A program made the translations under genes and the position numbers. From contig NZ_AP031496.1 of NCBI RefSeq assembly GCF_042850945.1, positions 3,286,001 through 3,350,000 on the forward strand: a stretch of 64,000 nucleotides of DNA, given 5' to 3'. Below, one piece after another: positions 53,968 through 63,442 of the stretch. The notes beneath the pieces were generated by a model, which was not told where the DNA came from, made no database searches, and was given only the letters and a program-made list of their open reading frames with translations. The stretch comes from Halioxenophilus aromaticivorans. Lineage in GTDB: Bacteria > Pseudomonadota > Gammaproteobacteria > Pseudomonadales > Cellvibrionaceae. Within the stretch, counting starts at the first letter, position 1; each line of letters begins with the position of its first letter.

Positions 53968-56076
53968 TTAAAACTCGTAATCCATTCGCAGGCCGTACAT
54001 TCTTGGCGCTGCGTATTGCACTAAATAGCCCCCCATATAACCGGCCTCTTCCGACATTGTCAGTATCGCTTCGTTTTCTAGGTTGCGAACATAACCAGTA
54101 ACCGAAATTGGCAACTCGTCACTGCGGTAGGTGAGTAAAACGTCTGTTTTAGTGTAGGCGTCTTGCCACTCAGTTTTGCGGTTGTTGAACGTGAAATAGC
54201 TTTCGTCTTGGAAACGCGTTTGCAAACGGGCCGTAATCATCCCGCTCGCTAAAGGGAAGTCGTGGCTATAGCCTAAAATCGCGGAGATTTCTGGCGCCTG
54301 GGGTAATTTGTTGCCACTAAAATCGCTTTCTGCCGGGCAGGAACCTGCGGTAACGGTACAGAACTCATCGTACTCCGCACTCACATAGGCCAAGCTCACA
54401 TCAATGCTGTCGTATTCTGTAGGCAGGAACAGCATCTCAAGCTCGGCACCGTAAATTGTAGCTGCGCCAGCATTGTATGTGCGGGCAACACCGCTGACCG
54501 GATCGGTTTGCAAAACTTGCAGATCGGTATAATCGTAATAGTACAAACTAGAATTCAACTGCAAGGTGTTATCCATAAACTGAGATTTGCTACCCACCTC
54601 ATAGGCGGTAATCTCTTCCGGATTATACTCGGCGTCATTTTTAAAGCCGCCTGCCTTATAGCCACGGTCTATTTTTGCGTAGAGGAATAGATCATCGGAA
54701 ACATCCCAATTAACCCCGGTATGCCAGGTTACCTTGCTACCGTCATAGGCGTAATCCAAGTCCGTTAAATACCCAGCCCCTTGGTCAAACATACCCGTTT
54801 GAGCCTTTTTATCTTTCGTGTAACGAGCACCTATCTCGTATTCCAAGTCATCTGTTAACTGAAAGCTCAGCTGGCCAAACACCGCAGAGGATTCATTTTC
54901 GGTTTGATACAAAAAGGTGTAGAAATCATAGGGTGCGTTATCTGGCAGCAGGCCGTACAAGCGAAAATAGGCGTTGGATTTATCACCATCGTTTTTAAAG
55001 TAAAACGCACCGGCCTGAAAGTTCACCATGCCGTCAAAATCTGAGATAAATCGAACTTCATGGTTTTGCGCGGTAGATTCGCCATCCTGCACCCAAGAGT
55101 AATCCAGCAAGGTGCCACCATCTTGGTCATTCGAACGCAGATAGTCTTGATTGCGCACGCCACCAGAATAAATAATCGAAAGCGCATCGAAGTCGTAATT
55201 CAAAGCCACTCGTAGGCTTTCTTGCTCAATGTCGCGCTCACCCTCGCGATTAAGCTGCCACTCCAAATCGTCGCCCAATTGTAAGGTGCCGTCACTATTC
55301 ACTTGCTCGTAGAGCACCCCCTTGGGAGCGGCGCCGACGCCGCCGATATCGACTAGCTCATAGGTCAACAAAGCTGAAAAGCGATCGGTGGCATCCCAGG
55401 CCAAATGCGCACGAAAGCCCTTGGAATCGTCTTCATCACCGTGCCCGCCTGCACCGTTATCTCGGTAGCCGTCGGATTGCTTAATCATACCCGCCAAGCG
55501 AAGCGATAAATTCTGGGCCAGGGGCACATCCACAGCTCCCTCACCTTTGCGAGTACCGTAATCGCCAAACTCCACCGCCACTTTGCCGGCCAACTCTTGG
55601 CCCGGTTTATTGGTGGTAATGTTGAGCGCGCCGGCGGTTGCGTTACGGCCGTAGAGCGTACCCTGGGGGCCGCGCAACACCTCTATGCGCTGCACGTCGA
55701 ATAACGCGGCGTTTAGGCCCAGCGAATCTTGGAAATAGAAATTATCAATATTCACGGCCACAGCGGGATCACCGGTTTCGGTGTAATCCCGGCTGGATAC
55801 CCCTCGGATGGTGATCAAGGTGTTATCGTTATTTTGCGCAACATTGACGGTGGGCGCGATATTAGTAATGGAGGCCAGCTCCGTAACGCCGGCATTAGCC
55901 AACTCTTCATCGCCCACCACCTTCATAGAAATGGCCGTGGTCTGCGCGCTAGATTCACGCTTTTCAGCGGTTACCACCAACTCCTCAATGGTTTGCGCAC
56001 ACACAGGCCCCACTGATCCAGCCAACGCAACTGCTACGGCTAACTTACACACACTACGAGCACGATTTTCCTGCAT
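53968..56076 (-). CDS. TonB-dependent outer-membrane receptor
   Basis: A 702-residue outer-membrane active transporter. The ATG at 56076 has an AAGGAG site eight bases upstream; a longer frame from 56103 adds nine unlikely residues. Signal peptide VAVALAGSVGPVCA then the TonB box TIEELVVTAEKR, a plug domain with ITIRGVSSRDYTETGDPAV and VEVLRGPQGTLYGRNATAGALNITT-type (RIEVLRGPQGTLYGRNATAG) sequence, then a long beta barrel ending MYGLRMDYEF with terminal Phe. The IRGV-type plug resembles substrate classes of sugar and xenobiotic receptors. A LacI operator at 56123-56136 lies 47 bases before the start. It probably imports the substrate of the neighbouring oxidation genes. Confidence 0.93.
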   Translation of the reverse strand: MQENRARSVCKLAVAVALAGSVGPVCAQTIEELVVTAEKRESSAQTTAISMKVVGDEELANAGVTELASITNIAPTVNVAQNNDNTLITIRGVSSRDYTETGDPAVAVNIDNFYFQDSLGLNAALFDVQRIEVLRGPQGTLYGRNATAGALNITTNKPGQELAGKVAVEFGDYGTRKGEGAVDVPLAQNLSLRLAGMIKQSDGYRDNGAGGHGDEDDSKGFRAHLAWDATDRFSALLTYELVDIGGVGAAPKGVLYEQVNSDGTLQLGDDLEWQLNREGERDIEQESLRVALNYDFDALSIIYSGGVRNQDYLRSNDQDGGTLLDYSWVQDGESTAQNHEVRFISDFDGMVNFQAGAFYFKNDGDKSNAYFRLYGLLPDNAPYDFYTFLYQTENESSAVFGQLSFQLTDDLEYEIGARYTKDKKAQTGMFDQGAGYLTDLDYAYDGSKVTWHTGVNWDVSDDLFLYAKIDRGYKAGGFKNDAEYNPEEITAYEVGSKSQFMDNTLQLNSSLYYYDYTDLQVLQTDPVSGVARTYNAGAATIYGAELEMLFLPTEYDSIDVSLAYVSAEYDEFCTVTAGSCPAESDFSGNKLPQAPEISAILGYSHDFPLASGMITARLQTRFQDESYFTFNNRKTEWQDAYTKTDVLLTYRSDELPISVTGYVRNLENEAILTMSEEAGYMGGYLVQYAAPRMYGLRMDYEF

Positions 56077-56122
56077 TGAGGATCTCCTTATTGGCGACAA
56101 CATGATTGGGCAAACAACGCAA

Positions 56123-56136
56123 TGTTAACGTTTACA
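56123..56136. promoter_or_regulatory. LacI-type operator before the TonB receptor gene
   Basis: TGTTAACGTTTACA, identical to the site before lacI, in a flanking context AATGTTAACGTTTACATTTTTAA that matches the lacI copy over a further seven bases. Confidence 0.75.
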
Positions 56137-56387
56137 TTTTTAACTTACCTCATAAAAAAATGACGTCAACCAATAATTTAATGAACTACGCAAAAAGTTC
56201 CCGATGGCAAGCAGAGCCAATGGACAGACTTAAATATTTATCAATAAATTCAATATGTTATAGTAAAACTAAATTGGAGAAATAATTCTGCACAGTAATT
56301 GTGCCAACGATAAATTTAAGCTTCATTATGGAACTGGTGATTTTAGGCACAGAAATATTGCACCAGATAGGCGCACTTAGACGCCAT

Positions 56388-56423
56388 ATGCCCAAAAATG
56401 TAAAGCTTTACATTTTTGGGCAT
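56388..56423. promoter_or_regulatory. Extended LacI-type palindrome (distal operator)
   Basis: The core TGTAAAGCTTTACA (56399-56412) sits in a perfect 36-bp palindrome, with ATGCCC at one end and GGGCAT at the other. It is about 310 bases upstream of the receptor start and just past the hrpB stop. It may loop with the 56123 site, or serve as a transcription barrier for hrpB, but there is no U-run, so a terminator is less likely. Confidence 0.65.
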
Positions 56424-56439
56424 GTGGCAGTTTAAGCTC

Positions 56440-58959
56440 TTATTTACGGGGTTTTGCTCGGTGGGTGGCCGGGGCCGTTGCCGGGTCTTCCGGCCAGGGG
56501 TGTTTGGGGTACCTACCCTTTAGTTCTTTGCGCACCTCATGGTAGGAACCCGCCCAAAAGCCGGCCAGATCCTGAGTAATTTGCAATGGCCGCCCAGCGG
56601 GTGATAACAAGTGAATGGCTAGCGGTAGCCGGCCATCGGCAAGCGAGGGAGTTTGCGTTAAACCAAACATGGCTTGCAGTTTAACCGCCAGTACTGGCGG
56701 GCTGGCCTTGTAATCAATATTAACCACCAGACCGGAAGGCACGGTGAGTTTCCTCGGTAAACGATCCTTTAACTGCTGAGGTTGGGGCCAAACCAACAGA
56801 TTAGCCAGCAAGTCAGCTAAGTTAAGCTTGGCAATATCCGCCAAGTTAGCAACCGAACTTGCTGTAGGCATAAACCACTGCTCCAGGTTTGTTAAAATCC
56901 CGTTATCGCTTACGTCAGGCCATTGCTCCTCCGGATACAAGCGCGCCATGCAAGCCACACGCGCGCGCCACTGAGCCACGTCTTCACTAACAGTAAACAA
57001 GCCTAAGCCTTGCTCGCGGATCATCGCCAACAGCGCGGCCTCCTTCTCGGCTGGCGTTACCTCATCGATAGCGTGGCTGGAAAGAATTAAGTGGCCCAGC
57101 TTGATTTGACGCAGGGCCTGGAATCGACCATTTTCATTCCACTCAACCGAGCATTCTTCAACACAATGGTCTTTTAACGGGCCGTTAAGGAGTTCAGCAT
57201 CAAAGCCTGAGGCTAAAAATACTCTGTCTCGGCTGCGCCCGCTTATGCCACCCAAGCTGGCCACCACTATCCATTCGTTCTTGGCCAGCGGGTCATGCTC
57301 TTCCAATGAAACACCTCGGCCATTGGCCAACGTGTAGTGGCACCCCTTACCGCGCTTGGCTATTCGGTCTGGGTAGGCGTGGGCCAGTAGATAACCGATT
57401 AAATTGTCCTCGGTTACGCCATTGGGCAGAGGCTGCCGGCGAGATTGGGTCTGCGACCAGGTAGCGCTGAATAACTGGCGAGATTCGCGTTGAATTTGCT
57501 GGTGCCCGCTCTTTTTATTCAACAGTGCCAAACGCAGTTCTATATCGGCGGAATGAGCATTGTACAGTGGATCTTTGTTGCCAATTAACGCCGCCAAATT
57601 GGCGGCCAGCTCCACGCTGTGCTGGTCACAGGCCGCCGCCAGCATACAGGCCAAACGCGGGCTGGCCGGTATTTGCATTAACGCCTGCCCCACCGAGGTA
57701 ATTTGGCCCTGGGATACAGCTCCCAAATCACTTAGCAGGCCAACGGCTGCAGCCACCGCGCCAGCTGGAGGTTTATCCAACCAATGCAAAGAATCAACGT
57801 CATCTGCCCCCCAATCGATTACCTGCAGCATTACAGCCGATAAGTCGGCGGAGAGGATCTCTGGGGCATCTCTTAGCGCTAATTGCGACTGCATAGACTC
57901 CGGCCAGGCCCGATACGCTCTACCCGGCCCCAGGCGCCCGGCACGTCCCGCGCGCTGGGTTGCTGTGGCTTGTGAGATTCGCTCAGTCACTAGCCGCGTC
58001 AGGCCGGTGCGCGGGTCGTATTTCGGCACCCTAATCCAACCGGAGTCGACCACGGCGGTAATCCCTTCGATGGTTAAACTGGTTTGGGCAATGCTGGTGG
58101 CGAGTATTATTTTGCGCCGGCCGGGTGTGGGCGGCAGAATCACTGCCCTTTGCTGCGCTAACGGCAAATTGCCATGCAAGGGTAAAACTTCCATCGCCTG
58201 CCCCGCCTGAGACAAGGTATCGCCCAAGCCCGCCTGTAGGCGCTGTATTTCACCGACGCCCGGCAAAAATACCAGCACACTGCCTTCGGTTTCAGTTAAT
58301 GCCCGCTGTATAGGCGCACACAATTGCTCCACCGGTGCCATAGTAGGTGCTGTGGCGTTCTGGCTGTATATGGCCTCAACCGGATAACGGCGGCCCTGGC
58401 TCTCTATCACCTCAACGGCTTGCCCGCAGGCAAGGCTCAGCATGGACTGCAAACCACTGCCGTCCAGCGTGGCGGACATCATCAATAATTTTAGCGGCTG
58501 CTCTCGCAGATCAGAGAGCAGCTCGCGGCTATTGAGCACCAACGCCAGGCTTAAATCCGTATCCAAGTGGCGCTCGTGGCATTCATCAAAAATAACGATG
58601 CCCACGCCGTCCAGGCTTGGGTCGGCATGCAGCATTCTTAAAAACAAGCCCTCGGTCATCACCTCGATTTGAGTACGAGCGCTAACTTTGGTCTCTAGCC
58701 GCACGCGGTAGCCAACACGCTCACCCACAGGCTCTTGCAGTAGCTCCGCCAAACGCGCCGCCACCGAGCGAACGGCAATGCGGCGTGGCTGCAATAGGAT
58801 GATTTTTTGCTCGGCCAACCAGGGTTCGGCCAGCAGCGCCAAAGGGATTAAACTGGTTTTACCAGCGCCGGGCGGAGCCAAGACGATGGCCTGATCCTGA
58901 GTATTCAGACTTTGGCTTAAACGGGACAGGATTTCTGTGACGGGGAGTTCGGGCAACAC
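56440..58959 (-). CDS. hrpB: ATP-dependent helicase HrpB
   Basis: DExH RNA helicase-like protein of 839 residues, the length of bacterial HrpB. Motif I APPGAGKTSLIPLALL near residue 28, motif II DECHERHLDTDLSL, motif III MMSATLDG, motif V/VI TSIAQTSLTIEG and QRAGRAGRLGPGRAYRAW are visible, followed by the HrpB C-terminal domain (LAGFWAGSYHEVRKELKGRYPKHPW). The cellular role in RNA metabolism is known only partly in E. coli. It is transcribed towards the LacI regulon and ends 20 bases before the palindrome at 56388-56423. Confidence 0.94.
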   Translation of the reverse strand: MLPELPVTEILSRLSQSLNTQDQAIVLAPPGAGKTSLIPLALLAEPWLAEQKIILLQPRRIAVRSVAARLAELLQEPVGERVGYRVRLETKVSARTQIEVMTEGLFLRMLHADPSLDGVGIVIFDECHERHLDTDLSLALVLNSRELLSDLREQPLKLLMMSATLDGSGLQSMLSLACGQAVEVIESQGRRYPVEAIYSQNATAPTMAPVEQLCAPIQRALTETEGSVLVFLPGVGEIQRLQAGLGDTLSQAGQAMEVLPLHGNLPLAQQRAVILPPTPGRRKIILATSIAQTSLTIEGITAVVDSGWIRVPKYDPRTGLTRLVTERISQATATQRAGRAGRLGPGRAYRAWPESMQSQLALRDAPEILSADLSAVMLQVIDWGADDVDSLHWLDKPPAGAVAAAVGLLSDLGAVSQGQITSVGQALMQIPASPRLACMLAAACDQHSVELAANLAALIGNKDPLYNAHSADIELRLALLNKKSGHQQIQRESRQLFSATWSQTQSRRQPLPNGVTEDNLIGYLLAHAYPDRIAKRGKGCHYTLANGRGVSLEEHDPLAKNEWIVVASLGGISGRSRDRVFLASGFDAELLNGPLKDHCVEECSVEWNENGRFQALRQIKLGHLILSSHAIDEVTPAEKEAALLAMIREQGLGLFTVSEDVAQWRARVACMARLYPEEQWPDVSDNGILTNLEQWFMPTASSVANLADIAKLNLADLLANLLVWPQPQQLKDRLPRKLTVPSGLVVNIDYKASPPVLAVKLQAMFGLTQTPSLADGRLPLAIHLLSPAGRPLQITQDLAGFWAGSYHEVRKELKGRYPKHPWPEDPATAPATHRAKPRK

Positions 58960-59029
58960 GGCAGACTACTAAAATGGCAAAAGCCGTAGTCTACCGTGGA
59001 GTGGAAAAAAGCTTAAATACTTACCGGGT

Positions 59030-59800
59030 TTATTGTGGCTTGCGGAATTTCAGGGTGAATCGGTCGCTGGGGCCGGTCATACCCTCATCCCGAGTATCTG
59101 TTGTAAGGCCATCGGCGGCTTGGTAGTGTAAATCGCTAAATCCTTCAAACTCAAAACCGGCATCCAAGGCTTCTTTAATAACCAATACCGGGTCCAGTCG
59201 GCGCCATACCGGCCGACTATAGGGCTCGTTATGACGACGGGTGTGGTCGATAATGCCGTATACACCACCGGGCTTGAGCGCGGCAAACACCTTGGCATTT
59301 AAGTCCGCTCGGGCCTCTGGCGTTAGATTGTGGGCATTGCGGAAGGTTAACACCATATCCACGTCATCCACGTCAAACTCAAGGTTTTCGATGTCGAAAA
59401 TACCTTTAACATCGGTGCCAACCATATTCGCATTGGCCGCAAGAACCTCTACGTCTTCTAGCTTCCATTCGGACAGGTTTTCCGCCACACGGCTGGCTCC
59501 CACTGCCACGTATAGCTTGCCCTTTTTCTTCAAAGTATTTCCCAACACTTTGGTATACCAACCGCCACCGGGCAGCAGTTCGATGACCGTCATATCCGGC
59601 TCTAGACCATAAAACTGTAAGGTTTCTAGCGGTTTACGCTCGTTATCTCGGGCTTTTTCTTCGCTGGTTCTGACCTTGTGTTTCAGCGCTTTACTGATTG
59701 CTTTGTCGGCCTGCTCGCCAGCAAAAGCAGGCGCCCCCGCCAAGGCAGATACCGCCACTGCAGCCGCCAGTGAATAGGCTAGTTTTTTGGTTGCTCTCAT
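59030..59800 (-). CDS. Exported class I methyltransferase-like protein
   Basis: The start at 59800 (MRATKKLAYSLAAAVAVSA) has an AAGGA site at 11 bases and gives a Sec signal (AAAVAVSALAGAPAFAGE). The mature 230 residues resemble a Rossmann methyltransferase: TVIELLPGGGWYTKVLG stands where motif I (ExGxGxG) is expected, but with the first Gly of the loop replaced, then VDDVDMVLTFRNAHNL and ALKPGGVYGIIDHTRRH. Related periplasmic methyltransferase-like proteins (COG4798-like) occur in proteobacteria; their activity is, to my knowledge, unproven. S-adenosylmethionine is not expected outside the cytoplasm, so the substrate is unclear. It follows hrpB on the same strand but at a 70-base gap. Confidence 0.75.
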   Translation of the reverse strand: MRATKKLAYSLAAAVAVSALAGAPAFAGEQADKAISKALKHKVRTSEEKARDNERKPLETLQFYGLEPDMTVIELLPGGGWYTKVLGNTLKKKGKLYVAVGASRVAENLSEWKLEDVEVLAANANMVGTDVKGIFDIENLEFDVDDVDMVLTFRNAHNLTPEARADLNAKVFAALKPGGVYGIIDHTRRHNEPYSRPVWRRLDPVLVIKEALDAGFEFEGFSDLHYQAADGLTTDTRDEGMTGPSDRFTLKFRKPQ

Positions 59801-59872
59801 TGACCCCATCCTTTTATTACTTTGCGTTCGTTTAACTACGCTCACTGAGTCTACTTTGAGGCCAAAAAGTTC

Positions 59873-61024
59873 TTACAATTGGTTCAAAACCGCAGCCACA
59901 ACAATCACCTGTGGCAGTGTCACCAGCGGCAAAAACAGCGCCACTTTCCAGGATTGCATGGTATCTTTTATCACCATCACCTCCGTGTAATCCGTGGCTA
60001 CACCAGTCATTAAAAATGCAAAGCCATTACCGGGTGCGCTGGTGCGGTTCATGATGTCTGCGGCAATGGGGGCCGAACCTTCGGAACACACTTCTATCAC
60101 CGTGGCCGCCACTAAGGTTACTGCTAGCCCAAGAGCGGAGGGGCCCAAATATTGTTGGAACACATCCGGATCGATCAGAGCTCGGATAAGACTAGCCAAC
60201 ACCACGCCAAACAGTAACCACCGCAACACAATCCGGGCACCGGACAACCCCTCTTTGAGAATGGTTAACGCCAGCTGCCGATCCCAATTGGCATTCTGCC
60301 AGTGGGTTTTAACCTGGGCTAGCAAAGGACGGGATGCTTCCTCTACGGATGCGGTACACGGGTTGCCTGGCAGGATTTTGGCTGCCACTAAGCGATCGAA
60401 AATCCAACCCGTGGAAAAGGCCAACAGCATAGATAAGACGATGAAAGCCAGCGTCCATTGCCAACCTATTAACGCGAACAGAATTAAGGTTAAAGAGAAT
60501 GAGTTCCAAGGGCTGGCCACAAGAAACGCCATGGTTTGCCCAAGGCTGGCGCCCTTTTGATACAGTTTCATGGCAACCATCAAAATGCCATGACTGCAAA
60601 GATCCATCATCACCCCAGCCACAGTGGCTCGCGCTAAACCGTTCACACTGCCGCCGCGCCCCAGTACTGACATCACTAAGGATTGCGGCACTTGGCTTAA
60701 CACACCAACAAACACGATCGCCAGTATCACACTAAACCACATGGTGTTGATCAGCTCGTATACGCTGTGCGCAGCCGTCGCCTGCCAAGAACTGCCATGC
60801 CCTCCAACCAAGCTGAAGGCATAACTCACATACCCCACAACAACCGCCACCACACTGCCCCACAACAGCCAGTCAATACGATTGTGGCTGGGAGCACAGC
60901 AGTCGTTTTCGTGAGGTTTGGCTGCTAGGTTAACCGGTCCGCAACAGGCGTGCTGATGGCTAGTCTCCTCACCCGCCTCTGTTGGCGCAGGGTGATGGGC
61001 ACAACAACTTTTGGATCTTCGCAC
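59873..61024 (-). CDS. SO_0444-like Cu/Zn efflux permease with Cys/His-rich N-terminus
   Basis: Integral membrane permease (ArsP/DUF318-like family); the Cys-rich N-terminus matches what I recall of the SO_0444 group, proposed to export Cu or Zn. The start is GTG at 61024 and the frame is otherwise clean. Residues 1-45 have three CC pairs and several His (CCAHH, HQHACCG, NDCCAPSH), a likely metal-binding tail. About eight hydrophobic helices follow, with DLCSHGILMVAMKLYQ and SPWNSFSLTLILF as the repeated core and EVCSEGSAPIAADIMNR, containing a second acidic/Cys site. Metal specificity is inferred. Confidence 0.78.
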   Translation of the reverse strand: MRRSKSCCAHHPAPTEAGEETSHQHACCGPVNLAAKPHENDCCAPSHNRIDWLLWGSVVAVVVGYVSYAFSLVGGHGSSWQATAAHSVYELINTMWFSVILAIVFVGVLSQVPQSLVMSVLGRGGSVNGLARATVAGVMMDLCSHGILMVAMKLYQKGASLGQTMAFLVASPWNSFSLTLILFALIGWQWTLAFIVLSMLLAFSTGWIFDRLVAAKILPGNPCTASVEEASRPLLAQVKTHWQNANWDRQLALTILKEGLSGARIVLRWLLFGVVLASLIRALIDPDVFQQYLGPSALGLAVTLVAATVIEVCSEGSAPIAADIMNRTSAPGNGFAFLMTGVATDYTEVMVIKDTMQSWKVALFLPLVTLPQVIVVAAVLNQL

Positions 61025-61204
61025 GATAAAAACACCTACACCAAGTTTTACGGCTATTAACGTGTTATGCGCCTACTAATTGAACACCCAGGTAGCTAAA
61101 CACCCAGGCAATCAAACACGCAGGCGACAAAATGAACACCATGATAGATAACTGCAGCAAGAATCAACAGCACCAAACACAGATGAGCATCGTAAAACGT
61201 GCTC
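61025..61204. other. Intergenic stretch with a short triplicate repeat
   Basis: About 180 bases between the permease and the MITE. At 61083-61130 three imperfect 16-bp units of the form AACACCCAGGxxxxx occur in tandem. No gene is seen. Confidence 0.5.
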
Positions 61205-61501
61205 CTAGGGCCTGTTGACACTAATTCGGAGCCTCTGTTGAGTCAGGAAATAGTCCAATCTAGGCGCGAACCGCGAAGTTTGGTGGGCCCAAATAAGCGG
61301 TGAGCAACAACGAGTGGGCTATTTCCTGGCTCAACCCGTAGGGCTGGAGCCAGCTTCCCGCTCAACGTTGTTGCCAATCGCTCATGTAGGCCCACTACAT
61401 TTCACGCTTGGCGCCTAGTTGAACGGGAAGATGCTCGGGGCGCGTAGCCCGGGGCGCGTAGCCTCCAGCAGTGGTGCCAAGTTAGTGTCAACAGGCCCTA
61501 G
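61205..61501. mobile_element. Long inverted-repeat MITE (foldback element), about 297 bp
   Basis: The ends are perfect inverted repeats of 20 bases, starting CTAGGGCCTGTTGACAC; if CTAG is a target duplication, the element proper is 61209-61497. The two arms are imperfect inverted copies of each other: CTAGGCGCGAACCGCGAAG and CAACAACG in the left arm correspond to CTAGGCGCC..GCGTGAAA and CGTTGTTG in the right. No open frame exists, so it is nonautonomous. CTAG targets suggest mobilisation by an IS5-like transposase (inference). A short tandem of GCCCGGGGCGCGTA occurs in the right arm. Confidence 0.85.
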
Positions 61502-61978
61502 CGCAGCTTGCTGCGGTTTAAAGCTACCCCGCCCATCACTCTTTACAAGAGCAGAGCGAAAAAAGTGAGTCGGAATTATACTTCCAACTGCCCGCAAAGG
61601 GCATTTAGCTGTCAGCTACATTTGGTTTAACTAACCGAGCTAAATGCATGATTGGACGGCAGTTTATCTAGAATCAATTTTCACTCTAACGATTTGATTT
61701 AATAATATCTGGCCTATGTCAAAAAAGCCTGTCATAGTCTCGTTTCTGTGCCGCCCACTCCTACCTTCTCCCATCGTAAAAAATCTCTGGTATCGACATT
61801 TACTTGCTGCTATAAATTTACCTAGCCAGTAATCAACTGCCGTCTGACACAAAGGGCGGTGAGCATGTCATAGGGAGAATGTTCTGGCTGTTGCGAGCGC
61901 TTGCTCCACACGCCGGGGATCTTCTAGACAAGTTGCTTAGCTTGGCTATGCCGATACTCCGACGCTGAAAGGAAGTGA
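61502..61978. other. Intergenic stretch before phoH
   Basis: About 480 bases. A small GCGCAGCTTGCTGCG hairpin follows the MITE. An AAGGAAG ribosome site at about 61968-61975 serves phoH. No gene is accepted; a 62-codon minus frame at 61664-61852 has no support. Confidence 0.5.
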
Positions 61979-63388
61979 ATGCTTATGGGTGAAACGCAAC
62001 TTGCAATAACCAGCAATACAAACCTACCAATCCGCTACGTACTCGACACCAACGTCCTAGTCCACGACCCCACTGCACTATTGAACTTTGAAGAACACCA
62101 CGTTGTAATCCCAATGACGGTGCTCGAAGAATTAGACAAACTCAAAAATGGCCGCAACACCACAGCCGCCGACTGCCGCCAAGCCATTCGCGAGTTAGAT
62201 AAACTGTTAGGCGGTGCACTGCCAGATGACATTGAACAAGGCATCCCCATTCCGCGGGCCAGCCTAAACGACAAGCTGGGCCGACTGTCGGTATTAATGG
62301 CCAAGGCACCAGACAACCTCACTCTGCTACCCACTCACCTCAACGACAACAAAATCCTCAACGACATCAACTTACTCAAACACGATCACCCCGACCAGCG
62401 CGTGGTGCTAGTGACTAAAGATATTAATCTTCGCCTAAAAGCGCGGGGCTGTGGTATTGAATCCGAGGATTATCACAGCGACCAATCTGTTAAAGACATC
62501 GAGCAACTGAACAAGGGCTTTTTGGAATTTGAGGGCAGTTTTTGGGATTCCATTGACGAGGTAGAAACCCGGCAAAAGATGGGCCACACCTTACACACAC
62601 TGGCCAAAATTGGGCCGTTGCAAGATGTGTATTTTAACCAATTTATTTTAGACGAAACCGGTTTCGTCGCTCGAGTTTTAGATATACAAGCCGACGAAAT
62701 TACATTACTGCATTTGGACCATCACCAATTGATGGAAACCGAGGCCTGGGGCTTAAAACCGCAAGATATTTACCAAGCCTGCGCCCTTAACCTGCTGCTA
62801 GACCCGGACGTACACCTGGTGAATTTAACCGGCAGCGCCGGCTCCGGTAAAACCATTTTGGCACTGGCCGCCGCCATAGAAATGACCATGGCGACGAAAA
62901 TGTTCCGACGCATTATCGCCACGAGAAGTACCCAGGGGCTGGATGAAGACATTGGCTTTTTACCGGGCACCGAGGCGGAAAAAATGGAACCCTGGCTGGG
63001 CGCCATAACGGACAACCTAGAAGCACTGCACTGTGACGACGAAGACTGCTCCGGCAGCGTGGACTACGTATTAAATAAGGTGCCTCTGCACTTTAAGTCA
63101 TTAAACTACATACGAGGGCGCAGTTTTCAGCAGAGTTTAATTATCATTGACGAATGCCAAAATCTAACCCCCCACCAAATTAAAACCATTGTGACCCGGG
63201 CCGGCAGTGGCTCCAAAGTAATCTGCCTTGGCAACCTGGCTCAAATAGACACGCCCTATCTCAATGCCACAAGTTCCGGTTTGACTTACCTAACCGAGCG
63301 TTTTAAAAGTTTTGAGTATGGCGGCAACATACAACTGCAAGGGGTACCGCGCTCTGCGTTGGCGGAGTTTGCTGAAGCCAACTTGTAG
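61979..63388 (+). CDS. PIN-PhoH ATPase (PhoH2-type)
   Basis: A 469-residue fusion: an N-terminal PIN ribonuclease domain (YVLDTNVLVHDPTALLNF, with the conserved acidic residues, TVLEELDKLKNG, DINLRLKARG) and a C-terminal PhoH ATPase with Walker A NLTGSAGSGKTILALA near residue 278 and Walker B SLIIIDECQNLTPHQIKT. PIN-PhoH proteins of this type (PhoH2) are described as RNA helicase/ribonuclease enzymes. Length and architecture are full and intact. The ATG at 61979 has an AAGGAAG site five bases upstream. It ends before a bidirectional terminator. Confidence 0.92.
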   Translation: MLMGETQLAITSNTNLPIRYVLDTNVLVHDPTALLNFEEHHVVIPMTVLEELDKLKNGRNTTAADCRQAIRELDKLLGGALPDDIEQGIPIPRASLNDKLGRLSVLMAKAPDNLTLLPTHLNDNKILNDINLLKHDHPDQRVVLVTKDINLRLKARGCGIESEDYHSDQSVKDIEQLNKGFLEFEGSFWDSIDEVETRQKMGHTLHTLAKIGPLQDVYFNQFILDETGFVARVLDIQADEITLLHLDHHQLMETEAWGLKPQDIYQACALNLLLDPDVHLVNLTGSAGSGKTILALAAAIEMTMATKMFRRIIATRSTQGLDEDIGFLPGTEAEKMEPWLGAITDNLEALHCDDEDCSGSVDYVLNKVPLHFKSLNYIRGRSFQQSLIIIDECQNLTPHQIKTIVTRAGSGSKVICLGNLAQIDTPYLNATSSGLTYLTERFKSFEYGGNIQLQGVPRSALAEFAEANL

Positions 63389-63404
63389 CTTTCACTCAAC
63401 GATT

Positions 63405-63436
63405 AAAACCACCCCATGCGGGTGGTTTTTTTATTT
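63405..63436 (+). terminator. Bidirectional rho-independent terminator
   Basis: AAAACCACC/GGTGGTTTT-like stem (AACCACCCC...GGGGGTGGTT) around CATG, with T-run on the plus strand for phoH and an A-rich flank that supplies U on the minus strand for the ABC transporter. Confidence 0.85.
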
Positions 63437-63442
63437 TCATTT

